This document shows, piece by piece, positions 1 to 5,134 of a DNA stretch of 5,134 nucleotides. Position numbers and translations under genes: made by a program. The stretch's first letter is position 1; every line of letters begins with the position of its first letter. Location: positions 436 to 5,569 of the forward strand of contig DNYS01000199.1 in the NCBI GenBank assembly GCA_003506735.1, read 5' to 3'. The notes beneath the pieces were generated by a model, which had not been told where the DNA came from, did not search any database, and saw nothing but the letters and a program-made list of their open reading frames with translations. The stretch is from Nitrospinota bacterium (GTDB taxonomy: Bacteria > UBA8248).

Positions 1-873
1 GGCGTGGTGATCGTTATTGTGCTGGCGGTAATCCTGATGAACTCGGTTTTCTTCGGGATCCGCGAGGACCAGCAGGTGGTCGTCACGCGGTTCGGAAAGC
101 CGGTCCGGATCATCCGGACAGCCGGATTGAACTACCGGACTCCGTTCATCGAACAGCTCACCTTTTTCGACAAGCGCCTGCTCGAATACGACTCGAATCC
201 CACCGATATCCTCACCAAGGACAAAAAATCGCTGAAAGTGGACAATTTCTCGCGCTGGCGGATCGTCGACCCGCTCAAATTTCTCAGGACGGTCGGCAAC
301 GAGGTCGGCGCCCAGGCGCGCCTCGACGATATTATCTACAGTGAATTGCGGCAGGAGCTGGGCCGGAAGGATTTATTGGCCATCGTCGCCACGGACCGCG
401 AATCGCTGATGACCGAGGTCACGAAAGAGAGCGACAAAAAGGCGCGTCAGTACGGAATCGAGATTGTGGATGTGCGCCTCAAGCGGGCGGACCTTCCCGA
501 TGAAAACCTGATAGCCATTTTCGGGCGGATGAAGGCCGAGCGGAACCGAATCGCCCGCCAGTACCGCTCCCAGGGGAAAGAGGAAGCCCAGAAAATCCGG
601 GCCACGACGGATAAGGAGCGCGACATTCTTTTGGCAGATGCCTACGAGAAAGAGCAGAACCTCAAGGGATTCGGAGACGCGAAAAGCATCGAAACCACCG
701 CGAAAGCCTTTGGCCAGGATACCGAATTCTACTCGTTCCTGAAGAGCCTCGAGGTCTACCGGGCCTCGCTGAAGGACAAGACCACCCTGCTCATGCCCGC
801 GGACAGCGAATTTTTGCGCTTCCTGAAAGCCTCGAAAGCGGCTCCGGCCCAAGGGATGAAAAAATCGAATTGA
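1..873 (+). CDS. hflC: HflC, SPFH/band-7 membrane protein, 5'-truncated
   Basis: HflC pairs with HflK in a large inner-membrane SPFH assembly that surrounds the FtsH protease and tempers its degradation of membrane proteins. The frame is open to the window edge. The first visible start-like codon (GTG at 4) lies inside the N-terminal membrane helix (visible residues about 1-17), so a few residues and the ribosome site are probably missing. Next come the band-7 domain (V-T-R-F-G-K at about 27-32, then a PFIE turn), the V-D-x-x-x-R-W-R-I segment typical of HflC, and a charged helical region (about 165-225) rich in A, E, K and R. The C-terminus has the HflC hallmark F-Y-S-F-L-K-S-L-E-x-Y followed by PADSEFLRFLK. 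The length is slightly below the roughly 330 residues of E. coli HflC. hflK is expected just upstream, outside the window. The family assignment is firm. Confidence 0.95.
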   Translation, partial: GVVIVIVLAVILMNSVFFGIREDQQVVVTRFGKPVRIIRTAGLNYRTPFIEQLTFFDKRLLEYDSNPTDILTKDKKSLKVDNFSRWRIVDPLKFLRTVGNEVGAQARLDDIIYSELRQELGRKDLLAIVATDRESLMTEVTKESDKKARQYGIEIVDVRLKRADLPDENLIAIFGRMKAERNRIARQYRSQGKEEAQKIRATTDKERDILLADAYEKEQNLKGFGDAKSIETTAKAFGQDTEFYSFLKSLEVYRASLKDKTTLLMPADSEFLRFLKASKAAPAQGMKKSN

Positions 874-1478
874 CCGCCCGGGAGGGCCGGCCCCCCGGCG
901 CGAAGCGGTTTGAGGCAATGCGATGACTGACCGGATTCCATCCCGGATAACGAAAAGCCCGGTGCCCGTGCAGCGCACCCGGCCCCAGGCCCGGCGCGGA
1001 GATTTTGCCGGCCCCGGCCTTCCGCCAGCGGGCGGGGGGTTCTTGAGCGGGACGGATGCCGGGGAGGTTCAGGCCCTTGCCCGCCAGTTAATGGCGGAGT
1101 TTGGCCGGGAAAAAATAATCGCCGGCCGCCTCGCCTCGCCGATTGGCTCCGGCGGGAGGAGCCCGGTTCTGGAGATTGCGGCGGAGGGGGAGAATCCCCC
1201 GGGCGCGCGCCCCGGACTCACCGCCCGCCGCCGGATAGTGAATGCCGTGGAATCGGGCGCCGGAAGCCGCCGGGGAAATCCCCCAGCGAAAACCGCCCCT
1301 CGCGGGGACCGCCTGAATCGTCTCGCCTGAAATATTCGACTAATTTTCACCCTCTTCAGCCAGCTACTCAAAGAACCCAGACAGCCAAGGGCGGCATCCG
1401 CCATTTCGGGCGGTACCCCACCGTCCGATCCGTCTCCGGCGTCGGCGGGCGGGCCGCCAGGCGGAAATTCCGGCCGCC
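874..1478. other. Long GC-rich intergenic region between hflC and the lipoprotein gene
   Basis: About 600 bases separate the end of hflC from the end of the oppositely oriented lipoprotein gene, so the two genes converge here. Apart from the weak frame at 923-1330 I see no RNA gene, tandem repeat or insertion sequence. GC-rich self-complementary stretches occur at 884-893 and at 1460-1478, the latter overlapping the lipoprotein stop. Neither is followed by a run of T on the relevant strand, so neither is a clear intrinsic terminator. The part from 1331 to about 1380 is lower in GC than its surroundings and contains no frame. Confidence 0.5.
923..1330 (+). CDS. Doubtful hypothetical protein, Arg/Gly/Pro-rich
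   Basis: This 135-codon frame begins 49 bases after hflC. A GAGG at 912-915 lies 7 nt before the ATG, which is acceptable ribosome-site spacing. About three quarters of its third positions are G or C, which does not exclude coding, but the surrounding DNA is equally GC-rich. The product is dominated by R, G, P and A with no membrane segment, signal peptide or recognised domain. Only a short stretch around residues 47-70 looks like an ordinary amphipathic helix. An opposing frame covers 1069-1404, as is common in GC-rich non-coding DNA. I do not recognise a family. It may be a fast-evolving small gene, a decayed gene or chance; chance or decay is at least as likely as a real gene. Confidence 0.25.
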   Translation: MTDRIPSRITKSPVPVQRTRPQARRGDFAGPGLPPAGGGFLSGTDAGEVQALARQLMAEFGREKIIAGRLASPIGSGGRSPVLEIAAEGENPPGARPGLTARRRIVNAVESGAGSRRGNPPAKTAPRGDRLNRLA

Positions 1479-2147
1479 TTATTTTCCGGCTCCGGCGGGG
1501 GACTTGAATACGGTGGTGATGCTTTCACGTATGGCCTTGCTCACCGTCTTCCGGATGAGTTCTTCCATTTTAGAGACATGATCGAAGCCGGTCGAGAATA
1601 GGTGAAACTCCCGGTTGTCCGGGGTTACCTCCACCGTCTGGGTGACGATCTTCCCCGCGGCCCGGTTCCCCCATTTGATGACGATCCGGATCATGCCGGT
1701 TTTTTTCGCCTCGTAAAAACGCCCCTTGCCGGAAAAATCGAGCCGTTCGATCTCGCCGAATATGGCGTGGCTCCCCTTGATTTTGGGGAGGGTGTCGATC
1801 CGGCCGTTCCACTTGCCGGCGGCGGGCTGCATCCCCGCCCGGGAGAGAAATTCCATCACCATGCGGGTGATGCCGGTGGAGACGGATTCCGCGCCCGAGG
1901 TGTAGTTCACCGACATGTTGCCCCAGGTGTAGGTCCCGTAGGTGTTTTTGTCTCTCCGCAGATCCACGAACGGAACGACGATAACCCCCTTGAACGCCTT
2001 CACGGAGGGTGCGAGCAGGCTGTCCGGCCTCGGGCCTTCGTAGGCGAGGAGGATCCGGCGCTCGACGCGGGAGGTGGCGCATCCCCCGAGAATGAGCAGC
2101 GCCGCGAAAGCGGCCGCCAGAGCTTTCGTTTTCTTTGGATTTGTCAT
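1479..2147 (-). CDS. Putative outer-membrane lipoprotein, unknown function
   Basis: The 222-residue product starts with a classical lipoprotein signal: basic N-region (K5, K6, K8), hydrophobic core of A, F, L and I, then the lipobox L-G-G-C with the acylated Cys at position 23. Ala at +2 means no Asp inner-membrane retention signal, so Lol export to the outer membrane is the likely fate. The mature part has V-V-P-F-V-D-x-R-R-D-K at about 57-67, followed by a Y-T-W and S-T-G-I-T segment and alternating beta-strand and helix patterns. That start recalls small alpha/beta periplasmic lipoproteins such as YajG, but I cannot assign a family firmly. The ATG is preceded on its strand by AGAGG with 6-nt spacing, which supports the start. 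The gene follows the cupin gene by 43 bases in the same direction and may be transcribed with it. No partner or substrate can be inferred. Confidence 0.82.
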   Translation of the reverse strand: MTNPKKTKALAAAFAALLILGGCATSRVERRILLAYEGPRPDSLLAPSVKAFKGVIVVPFVDLRRDKNTYGTYTWGNMSVNYTSGAESVSTGITRMVMEFLSRAGMQPAAGKWNGRIDTLPKIKGSHAIFGEIERLDFSGKGRFYEAKKTGMIRIVIKWGNRAAGKIVTQTVEVTPDNREFHLFSTGFDHVSKMEELIRKTVSKAIRESITTVFKSPAGAGK

Positions 2148-2190
2148 GGTTTTCCTCTCACCTCACGGCCAGGGGTTCCGCTCCAAAATT

Positions 2191-2550
2191 TTATTTCCTC
2201 AAATAATCGTCCGACCCGTCCAGCCAGTCGGAGCGGATCGGGCTGAAAATATCGTAGTCGAGGACGGTCTCCTCGCCCAGGACCTCGGCCGAGTGCGCCG
2301 CGTGGGGGGGGATCAGAAGGATCTCTCCCGGCCCCACCTCGATCGTCTCCCCGTCCACGACGAAACGGAGGCGGCCCTTGAGAACATGGGAGATTTGCTC
2401 GTTTTCGTGGCTGTGTTCCGGGACCTTGCACCCCGGCTTGAGTTCCAACCAGCGGAGCATTTCGTTTTTACCGACGACCATCTTGCGGCTGAACGTGTCC
2501 GTGACCTGCTCGGCGGGCATATCGTCCCAGGTGAATTTCTCGGCCGGCAT
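2191..2550 (-). CDS. Small single-domain cupin protein
   Basis: This is a 119-residue single-domain cupin with a beta-barrel fold and a likely metal site. Cupin motif 1 is visible as P-G-x5-H-S-H-x2-E-Q (G40, H46, H48, E51, Q52), followed by V-L-K-G at 56-59. Motif 2 appears as V-G-P-G-E-I-L-L-I-P-P-H-A-A-H (72-86), with H86 the expected third histidine ligand. Substrates of such mini-cupins range from sugars to quercetin-like phenolics, or they act as sensors, so no reaction is proposed. An in-frame ATG lies 15 bases further upstream (end at 2565), but it has no ribosome site. The ATG at 2550 is preceded by AGGGAGG at about 5-nt spacing, so I prefer the shorter protein. It is followed closely by the lipoprotein gene and preceded, about 140 bases away, by the cysteine-rich gene on the same strand. 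Confidence 0.9.
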   Translation of the reverse strand: MPAEKFTWDDMPAEQVTDTFSRKMVVGKNEMLRWLELKPGCKVPEHSHENEQISHVLKGRLRFVVDGETIEVGPGEILLIPPHAAHSAEVLGEETVLDYDIFSPIRSDWLDGSDDYLRK

Positions 2551-2693
2551 GTCTTCCTCCCTCATTGCGGATTATCCGGGTGATTCGCCAAATCGGGGCA
2601 GGGATTGAGTGTATCGCAAAGCGCGAAAGAGATCCGCGCCGGTCGCGCGAACGGGCCGTTGGCGGCCCATGGGCCAATTGAACGGGAGCCGGA

Positions 2694-2969
2694 TTATTGC
2701 TTGTATTTCGGGAGGGCGCGCTCGAATTCTTTTCTGATGACCCGGCCCGCCTTGACCACATAATAATCGGGCCCGTAGCGGATGATGCTGCTCATCGGCG
2801 GGATCGGGCAATCCCGGGGGATGATCATGTTGTTCTGGTCCTCGCGGGGCAGATAGCGCTCGGCGTCCTCTTCGGTGAGCTCCACCTCGCGGGCGCAACC
2901 GCTTTCGGCCTGCTTGCAGTCATCGCAAGGGAAAATTTTGCTGTACGCGCAGGGTATTTTTTCGCCCAT
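2694..2969 (-). CDS. Small cysteine-rich hypothetical protein
   Basis: A 91-residue soluble protein that I do not recognise. Five cysteines are present: C7, C15, C18, C25 and C54. The first four are packed within 19 residues as C-x7-C-x2-C-x6-C, a spacing compatible with a zinc or iron-sulfur site. Then come an acidic helix (E-L-T-E-E-D-A-E-R-Y, about 30-39), a P-R-D-C-P-I-P-P turn containing C54, and a basic C-terminal part ending in K-Y-K-Q. There is no signal peptide or membrane helix. The start is supported by GGAG with 7-nt spacing on its strand. The gene is divergent from the selenoprotein pair across about 240 bases, and its shared promoter region and cysteine content make a redox link conceivable but unproven. 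Confidence 0.78.
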   Translation of the reverse strand: MGEKIPCAYSKIFPCDDCKQAESGCAREVELTEEDAERYLPREDQNNMIIPRDCPIPPMSSIIRYGPDYYVVKAGRVIRKEFERALPKYKQ

Positions 2970-3047
2970 CTATTGTCTCCGGGATTCCAGTCGAAACGTC
3001 CCCGAATGCTAGTGACCCGGAGGGGGCGGTGTCAAGCCTTCGGCCCC

Positions 3048-3065
3048 ATCCCCAAAATCGGGGAT
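3048..3065. repeat. Perfect inverted repeat upstream of the selenoprotein promoter
   Basis: ATCCCC, six bases, then GGGGAT form a perfect 6+6 dyad in the divergent intergenic region, ending 15 bases before the -35-like hexamer at 3081. It could be an operator for a dimeric regulator or a hairpin. There is no T-run on the plus-strand side, so I do not call it a terminator. This is a single copy and no regulator is known, so the assignment is tentative. Confidence 0.3.
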
Positions 3066-3080
3066 TGCGCTTCCTCTCGA

Positions 3081-3109
3081 TTGAATTCGCCCGGTCATAT
3101 CAGTATAAG
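3081..3109 (+). promoter_or_regulatory. Candidate sigma70 promoter for the first selenoprotein gene
   Basis: TTGAAT (3081-3086, four of six matches to TTGACA) and TATAAG (3104-3109, five of six matches to TATAAT) are separated by the ideal 17 bases in a locally AT-richer stretch. Transcription would start near 3116 and leave a leader of about 90 nt before the ATG at 3208. This is consensus matching only. Confidence 0.45.
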
Positions 3110-3207
3110 GGGCAGTTGATGGTAATCCCGTAAAATTGAATATGCGATTTGAGAGCCGAGAGGGTCCTGGCCGATCGTTGTGTTCTCATCCATACGGAGG
3201 ATGTTCC

Positions 3208-3705
3208 ATGCCACGCATGACGGACAAAATGCTCGATTCGGGAGAGGCCTTCCCGAACATCGAGATCGATCAGGTCGGAGGCGGCAAGATATCGCTGCCT
3301 GGCGACCTGGCGGGCAGCTGGGGGGTGGTTCTTTTATACCGGGGCCACTGGTGACCCTACTGCAAGCAGCAGCTGACCGCCTTCTCGCGGGCCGCAAAAC
3401 TGGCCGAGGAAGGTATCAAGGTTGTTGCAGCCTCCGTGGACACGGAGGAGCAGGCAAAAAGGACCGTCGAGGAGTGCGGGATGGAATTTCCGGTCGGCTA
3501 TGGTCTCGACAACAAGGCGATCTCGGAGCTGACGGGCTGCTTCTATGAAGAGAAGCGCCAGATCCTCCACAGCACGGGCTATGTCCTGAAGCCCGACGGA
3601 ACGATCGCGGTGGGCGTCTACAGCACAGGGCCCATCGGGCGCCTCGTCTGGCAGGACGTACACGCCCTCGTGCAGTTCTATAAGAAGATGGCCGCCCAGA
3701 GCTAG
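3208..3705 (+). CDS. Selenocysteine-containing AhpC/TSA-family peroxiredoxin-like protein, copy 1 (in-frame UGA at 3352-3354)
   Basis: This 165-residue thioredoxin-fold protein of the AhpC/TSA (peroxiredoxin-like) superfamily probably reduces peroxides or disulfides through a selenol/thiol pair. The N-terminus holds the typical G-x3-P strand region (12-16). Next come W-G-V-V-L-L-Y-R-G-H-W and then a TGA at codon 49, followed by P-Y-C (C52). Family members normally read H-W-C-P-Y-C here, so the TGA sits exactly on the first cysteine and is best read as selenocysteine (U49-x-x-C52). The frame continues through G-I-K-V-V-A-A-S-V-D, F-P-V-G-Y-G and L-K-P-D-G to G-R-L-V-W-Q-D-V near the end. All these blocks are conserved in the neighbouring paralog. 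Extra cysteines are C90 and C111. The ATG at 3208 has GGAGG with 7-nt spacing, and the paralog starts at the equivalent residue. In-frame codons at 3136 and 3142 lack such support. An intrinsic terminator follows. The exact substrate is unknown. Confidence 0.9.
3379..3404 (+). promoter_or_regulatory. Candidate bacterial SECIS hairpin, copy 1 (imperfect)
   Basis: An imperfect stem can be drawn downstream of the UGA at 3352. GCC (3379-3381) pairs with GGC (402-404 within 3402-3404), broken pairs lie between 3382-3385 and 3396-3399, and GCG (3387-3389) pairs with CGC (3393-3395). The apical loop is GGC at 3390-3392. The loop starts 36 bases after the UGA and has G at its first positions, matching the position and base preference of bacterial SECIS loops. 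The stem is weak, with a mismatch and bulges, and an alternative small hairpin at 3377-3390 competes. The paralog's much cleaner hairpin occupies the homologous place. Confidence 0.45.
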
Positions 3706-3728
3706 CCGGGCGGGGTTTGCGAAACATG

Positions 3729-3758
3729 GGCCGGGGGCTTCGCGCTCCCGGCCTTTTT
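3729..3758 (+). terminator. Rho-independent terminator between the two selenoprotein genes
   Basis: Bases 3729-3738 pair with 3744-3753 over ten base pairs, one of them G-U, around a five-base UUCGC loop, and five T residues follow at once (3754-3758). It starts 23 bases after the stop of copy 1 and ends 50 bases before the ATG of copy 2. The two genes are therefore probably transcribed separately, or the second is only partly reached from the first. A TAAAAT at 3764-3769 could be a -10 box for copy 2, but no matching -35 is seen. Confidence 0.9.
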
Positions 3759-3808
3759 GCAGGTAAAATAGGACCTCTGGCCGTTATTCGATTTTGGAGG
3801 AAGCATTT

Positions 3809-4330
3809 ATGCCGAAGGTGAACGATCTGATTCTCGACACGGGGGACCTTTTCCCCGAAATTGAGATCGACAAAGTCGGTGGCGGGAAGATCGCGCTGCC
3901 CGAATACATGAAAGGCTCGTGGGGCGTCGTCCTCTTCTACCGGAGCCACTGGTGACCCTACTGTGTCGCGCAGCTCGCGGCATTCTCCCGGGCGGGAGAA
4001 AGACTCGAAGCGGAAGGCATCAAGGTCATCGCGGCTTCCACCGACCCCGAAAATGAAGCCCTGCAGTCCATCGAAGCGAGCAAGGTGAATTTCCCGGTGG
4101 GGCACAGCCTCGACCCGGCGAAAATCTCCGAGCTAACCGGCGCCCTCTATTCGCCCGAGGCGAACGGAAAGCCGAGGCCCTATCTCCACACCACGAACTT
4201 CCTGCTCAACCCCGAGGGCGAGGTGAACATCTCGGTCTATAGCTCGGGACCGCTCGGCCGCCTCGTCTGGCAGGACGTCCTCCAGGCCGTTCAGCACCGG
4301 AAGAAAAGGGCCGCGGCTGCGGCGAAGTAG
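3809..4330 (+). CDS. Selenocysteine-containing AhpC/TSA-family peroxiredoxin-like protein, copy 2 (in-frame UGA at 3953-3955)
   Basis: A 173-residue paralog of the preceding gene with the same layout: G-x3-P at 12-16, W-G-V-V-L-F-Y-R-S-H-W, TGA at codon 49, then P-Y-C with C52. Of the first 52 positions, 35 are identical to copy 1. The bases around the stop codon are also identical over 18 nt. Later blocks (G-I-K-V-I-A-A-S-T-D, F-P-V-G-H-S-L-D, L-T-G, G-P-L-G-R-L-V-W-Q-D-V) match copy 1. A short insertion (S-P-E-A-N-G-K-P-R-P) and a Lys/Ala-rich tail distinguish it. C52 is the only cysteine in the protein, so any catalytic partner must be U49 or another protein. The start has GGAGG (3796-3800) with 8-nt spacing. 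TGG encodes Trp in the same gene, which argues against UGA meaning Trp. A clean SECIS-like hairpin follows the UGA. Likely role: selenol-dependent peroxide or disulfide reductase in the cytoplasm. Confidence 0.92.
3983..4000 (+). promoter_or_regulatory. Bacterial SECIS-like hairpin, copy 2
   Basis: A perfect seven-pair stem (UUCUCCC with GGGAGAA) closes a four-base GGGC loop. The stem begins 27 nt after the UGA at 3953-3955 and the loop begins 34 nt after it. Known bacterial SECIS elements lie in the coding region just after the UGA, with a small apical loop carrying G in its first two positions at roughly this distance, and SelB binds that loop. The hairpin lies wholly within the coding sequence, so it must also satisfy codon constraints. 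Confidence 0.75.
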
Positions 4331-4352
4331 CCTCCGCCATGACGGATTGAAT

Positions 4353-4811
4353 GTGAAAATCTGGATCGACGCCGACGCCTGCCCGGGGGCGGTCAAGGAG
4401 ATCGTCTTCCGGGCGGCGGAGCGGCTCGGGATTCAGGCGGTGGTGGTCGCGAACCAGGTGATACGGGTTCCCGACTCACTACTGATCTCGACCGTGGTCG
4501 TCTCGAAAAATTTCGACGCGGCCGACGATCATATCGCGGCCGAGGCCTCGGCGGCGGACGTGGTGATCACCGCCGACGTTCCCCTCGCCTCCCGGGTCGT
4601 GTCCGCCGGGTCGGTGGCCATCGATCCGAGGGGAGAGGTCTACGACGAGGAGAACATCGGCGAGCGCCTCTCGGCCCGGAACCTGATGAACGAGCTCCGC
4701 TCGGGCGGCCTCGTCCAGGGCGGCCCCCGGGAGATGGAAGCCACCGACACCCATAAATTCGCCTCCGCGCTGGATAGGGAACTGACGCGGAGAACGAAAA
4801 ATAATGAATAA
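4353..4811 (+). CDS. yaiI: YaiI/YqxD (DUF188) family protein
   Basis: A 152-residue protein matching the YaiI/YqxD family (DUF188), PIN-like small proteins whose biochemical role is not settled. The N-terminal signature K-I-W-I-D-A-D-A-C-P (2-11) is the family hallmark, followed by K-E-I-x-x-R-A-A-E-R. Further hallmarks are V-V-A-N-Q at about 29-33, V-V-I-T-A-D-V-P-L-A, a D-P-R-G-E-x-Y turn, and the C-terminal R-S-G-G-x-x-x-G-G-P. The acidic residues of D-A-D and T-A-D are plausible metal ligands by analogy with PIN-like nucleases. The GTG at 4353 gives the same length as the E. coli protein and its M-x-I-W start. A TTG two codons upstream (4347) is an alternative, and no strong ribosome site precedes either. 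The gene begins 22 bases after selenoprotein copy 2 with no terminator between, so co-transcription is likely. Confidence 0.93.
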   Translation: MKIWIDADACPGAVKEIVFRAAERLGIQAVVVANQVIRVPDSLLISTVVVSKNFDAADDHIAAEASAADVVITADVPLASRVVSAGSVAIDPRGEVYDEENIGERLSARNLMNELRSGGLVQGGPREMEATDTHKFASALDRELTRRTKNNE

Positions 4812-4855
4812 GGGCTGATTGCCTCTAAAGGAATTTTGTCGGATAGGAAACCTTC

Positions 4856-5134
4856 ATGGCTGAAGACGAGGAAAAAATTCAAAAAAGAATTTTTGAAGCA
4901 TACAAAATTGTTGTTGAGACAAGACGTCATGAAATTGACCTTTTGTGGAGACGGTCTGGCTTTTTTGGGTTGTTTATTGCCGCTTCTTTTTTTGCATTTG
5001 TGCAGTTAAAAAATAAATCTCTTTTGCAATTTGCCACGGTACATTTTGGATTTCTGGTTTCGGTGGCATGGTATTTGGTTAATAGGGCTGGCAAGTTATG
5101 GCAGGAAGAATGGCATAGTCCCGAAGGCTGTTGA
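4856..5134 (+). CDS. Small AT-rich two-helix membrane protein, unknown function
   Basis: A 92-residue protein with a charged, coiled-coil-like N-terminus (about 3-34, including E-A-Y-K-I-V-V-E-T-R-R) and two hydrophobic segments at about 35-51 and 57-76, joined by the short polar turn Q-L-K-N-K-S. It ends with a W-Q-E-E-W motif and a short tail. The E-x-Y-K-x-x-V-E region, two helices and W-Q-x-x-W recall small membrane proteins of the RipA-like type found beside mobile or defence genes. This is a resemblance seen by eye, not an assignment. AGGA lies 7 nt upstream of the ATG. Base composition is about 36% GC over 4861-5100 against about 70% in the preceding gene, which suggests recent transfer. 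The stop codon is the last three bases of the window, so I cannot tell what follows or whether the tail is natural or truncated. Confidence 0.8.
   Translation: MAEDEEKIQKRIFEAYKIVVETRRHEIDLLWRRSGFFGLFIAASFFAFVQLKNKSLLQFATVHFGFLVSVAWYLVNRAGKLWQEEWHSPEGC

Noticed and set aside
373..978. 201-residue minus-strand frame opposite hflC
   Set aside because: It lies antisense to the well-conserved hflC, has no ribosome site that I can see and no recognisable domain.
1459..1479. Hairpin at the end of the lipoprotein gene as an intrinsic terminator
   Set aside because: A five-to-six-pair stem exists, but no T-run follows on the minus strand and it overlaps the stop codon.
2551..2565. Longer cupin start at 2565
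   Set aside because: The five extra codons contain the ribosome site (AGGGAGG) for the ATG at 2550, and nothing ribosome-site-like precedes 2565.
2650..2676. Palindromic GGCC-rich stretch after the cysteine-rich gene as a terminator
   Set aside because: A GGGCC/GGCCC stem is present, but there is no T-run in the direction of transcription.
3136..3207. Upstream in-frame starts (TTG 3136, ATG 3142) extending copy 1
   Set aside because: They have no ribosome site, the extra residues have no counterpart in copy 2, and the ATG at 3208 has a strong GGAGG at good spacing.
3208..3354. Copies 1 and 2 as pseudogenes broken by a nonsense codon
   Set aside because: Both paralogs have the same UGA at the same codon, at a position usually Cys in the family. 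Downstream sequence is well conserved, and a SECIS-like hairpin follows.
3953..3955. UGA read as tryptophan (alternative genetic code)
   Set aside because: Trp is encoded by TGG throughout both genes, a Trp would replace the catalytic position, and another gene in the window ends on TGA (hflC).
3416..4105. 229-residue open frame on the minus strand across both selenoprotein genes
   Set aside because: It is antisense to two conserved genes and has a low-complexity Arg/Pro/Ser-rich product, typical of a shadow frame in GC-rich DNA.

Overview
The window is a GC-rich stretch (third codon positions mostly G or C) from a diderm bacterium. A lipobox lipoprotein and an HflC-type membrane-anchored SPFH protein support an outer-membrane organism. 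Two genes need in-frame UGA decoding, so the organism almost certainly makes selenoproteins. I cannot name the lineage from sequence alone. The family mix fits an uncultivated deltaproteobacterium-like or Nitrospinota/Tectomicrobia-like group, but that is a guess.

Layout. 1-873 (+): the 3' part of hflC, cut at its 5' end by the window edge. 874-1478: about 600 bases with no recognisable gene, holding one weak GC-rich open frame (923-1330, +). 1479-2969 (-): three genes facing left, namely a lipoprotein (1479-2147), a small single-domain cupin (2191-2550) and a small cysteine-rich protein (2694-2969). 2970-3207: a divergent intergenic region with a sigma70-like promoter and an inverted repeat. 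3208-4330 (+): two tandem paralogous AhpC/TSA (peroxiredoxin-like) genes. Each is interrupted at codon 49 by an in-frame UGA inside a motif that reads H-W-U-P-Y-C, and a strong intrinsic terminator lies between them. 4353-4811 (+): a YaiI/YqxD (DUF188) family protein. 4856-5134 (+): a small AT-rich two-helix membrane protein ending exactly at the window edge.

The main discovery is the selenoprotein pair. Conventional gene calling would stop at each UGA and report two fragments per locus. The reading frame continues through both UGAs into conserved paralogous sequence. The redox pair becomes UxxC in place of the CxxC usual in this family. The second gene has a perfect 7-bp hairpin with a GGGC loop 27 nt after the UGA, as expected of a bacterial SECIS element. 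Their likely role is thiol/selenol-dependent peroxide or disulfide reduction. The cupin, cysteine-rich protein and YaiI give no clear pathway link to them. The last gene stands out by composition (about 36% GC over 4861-5100) and looks horizontally acquired.
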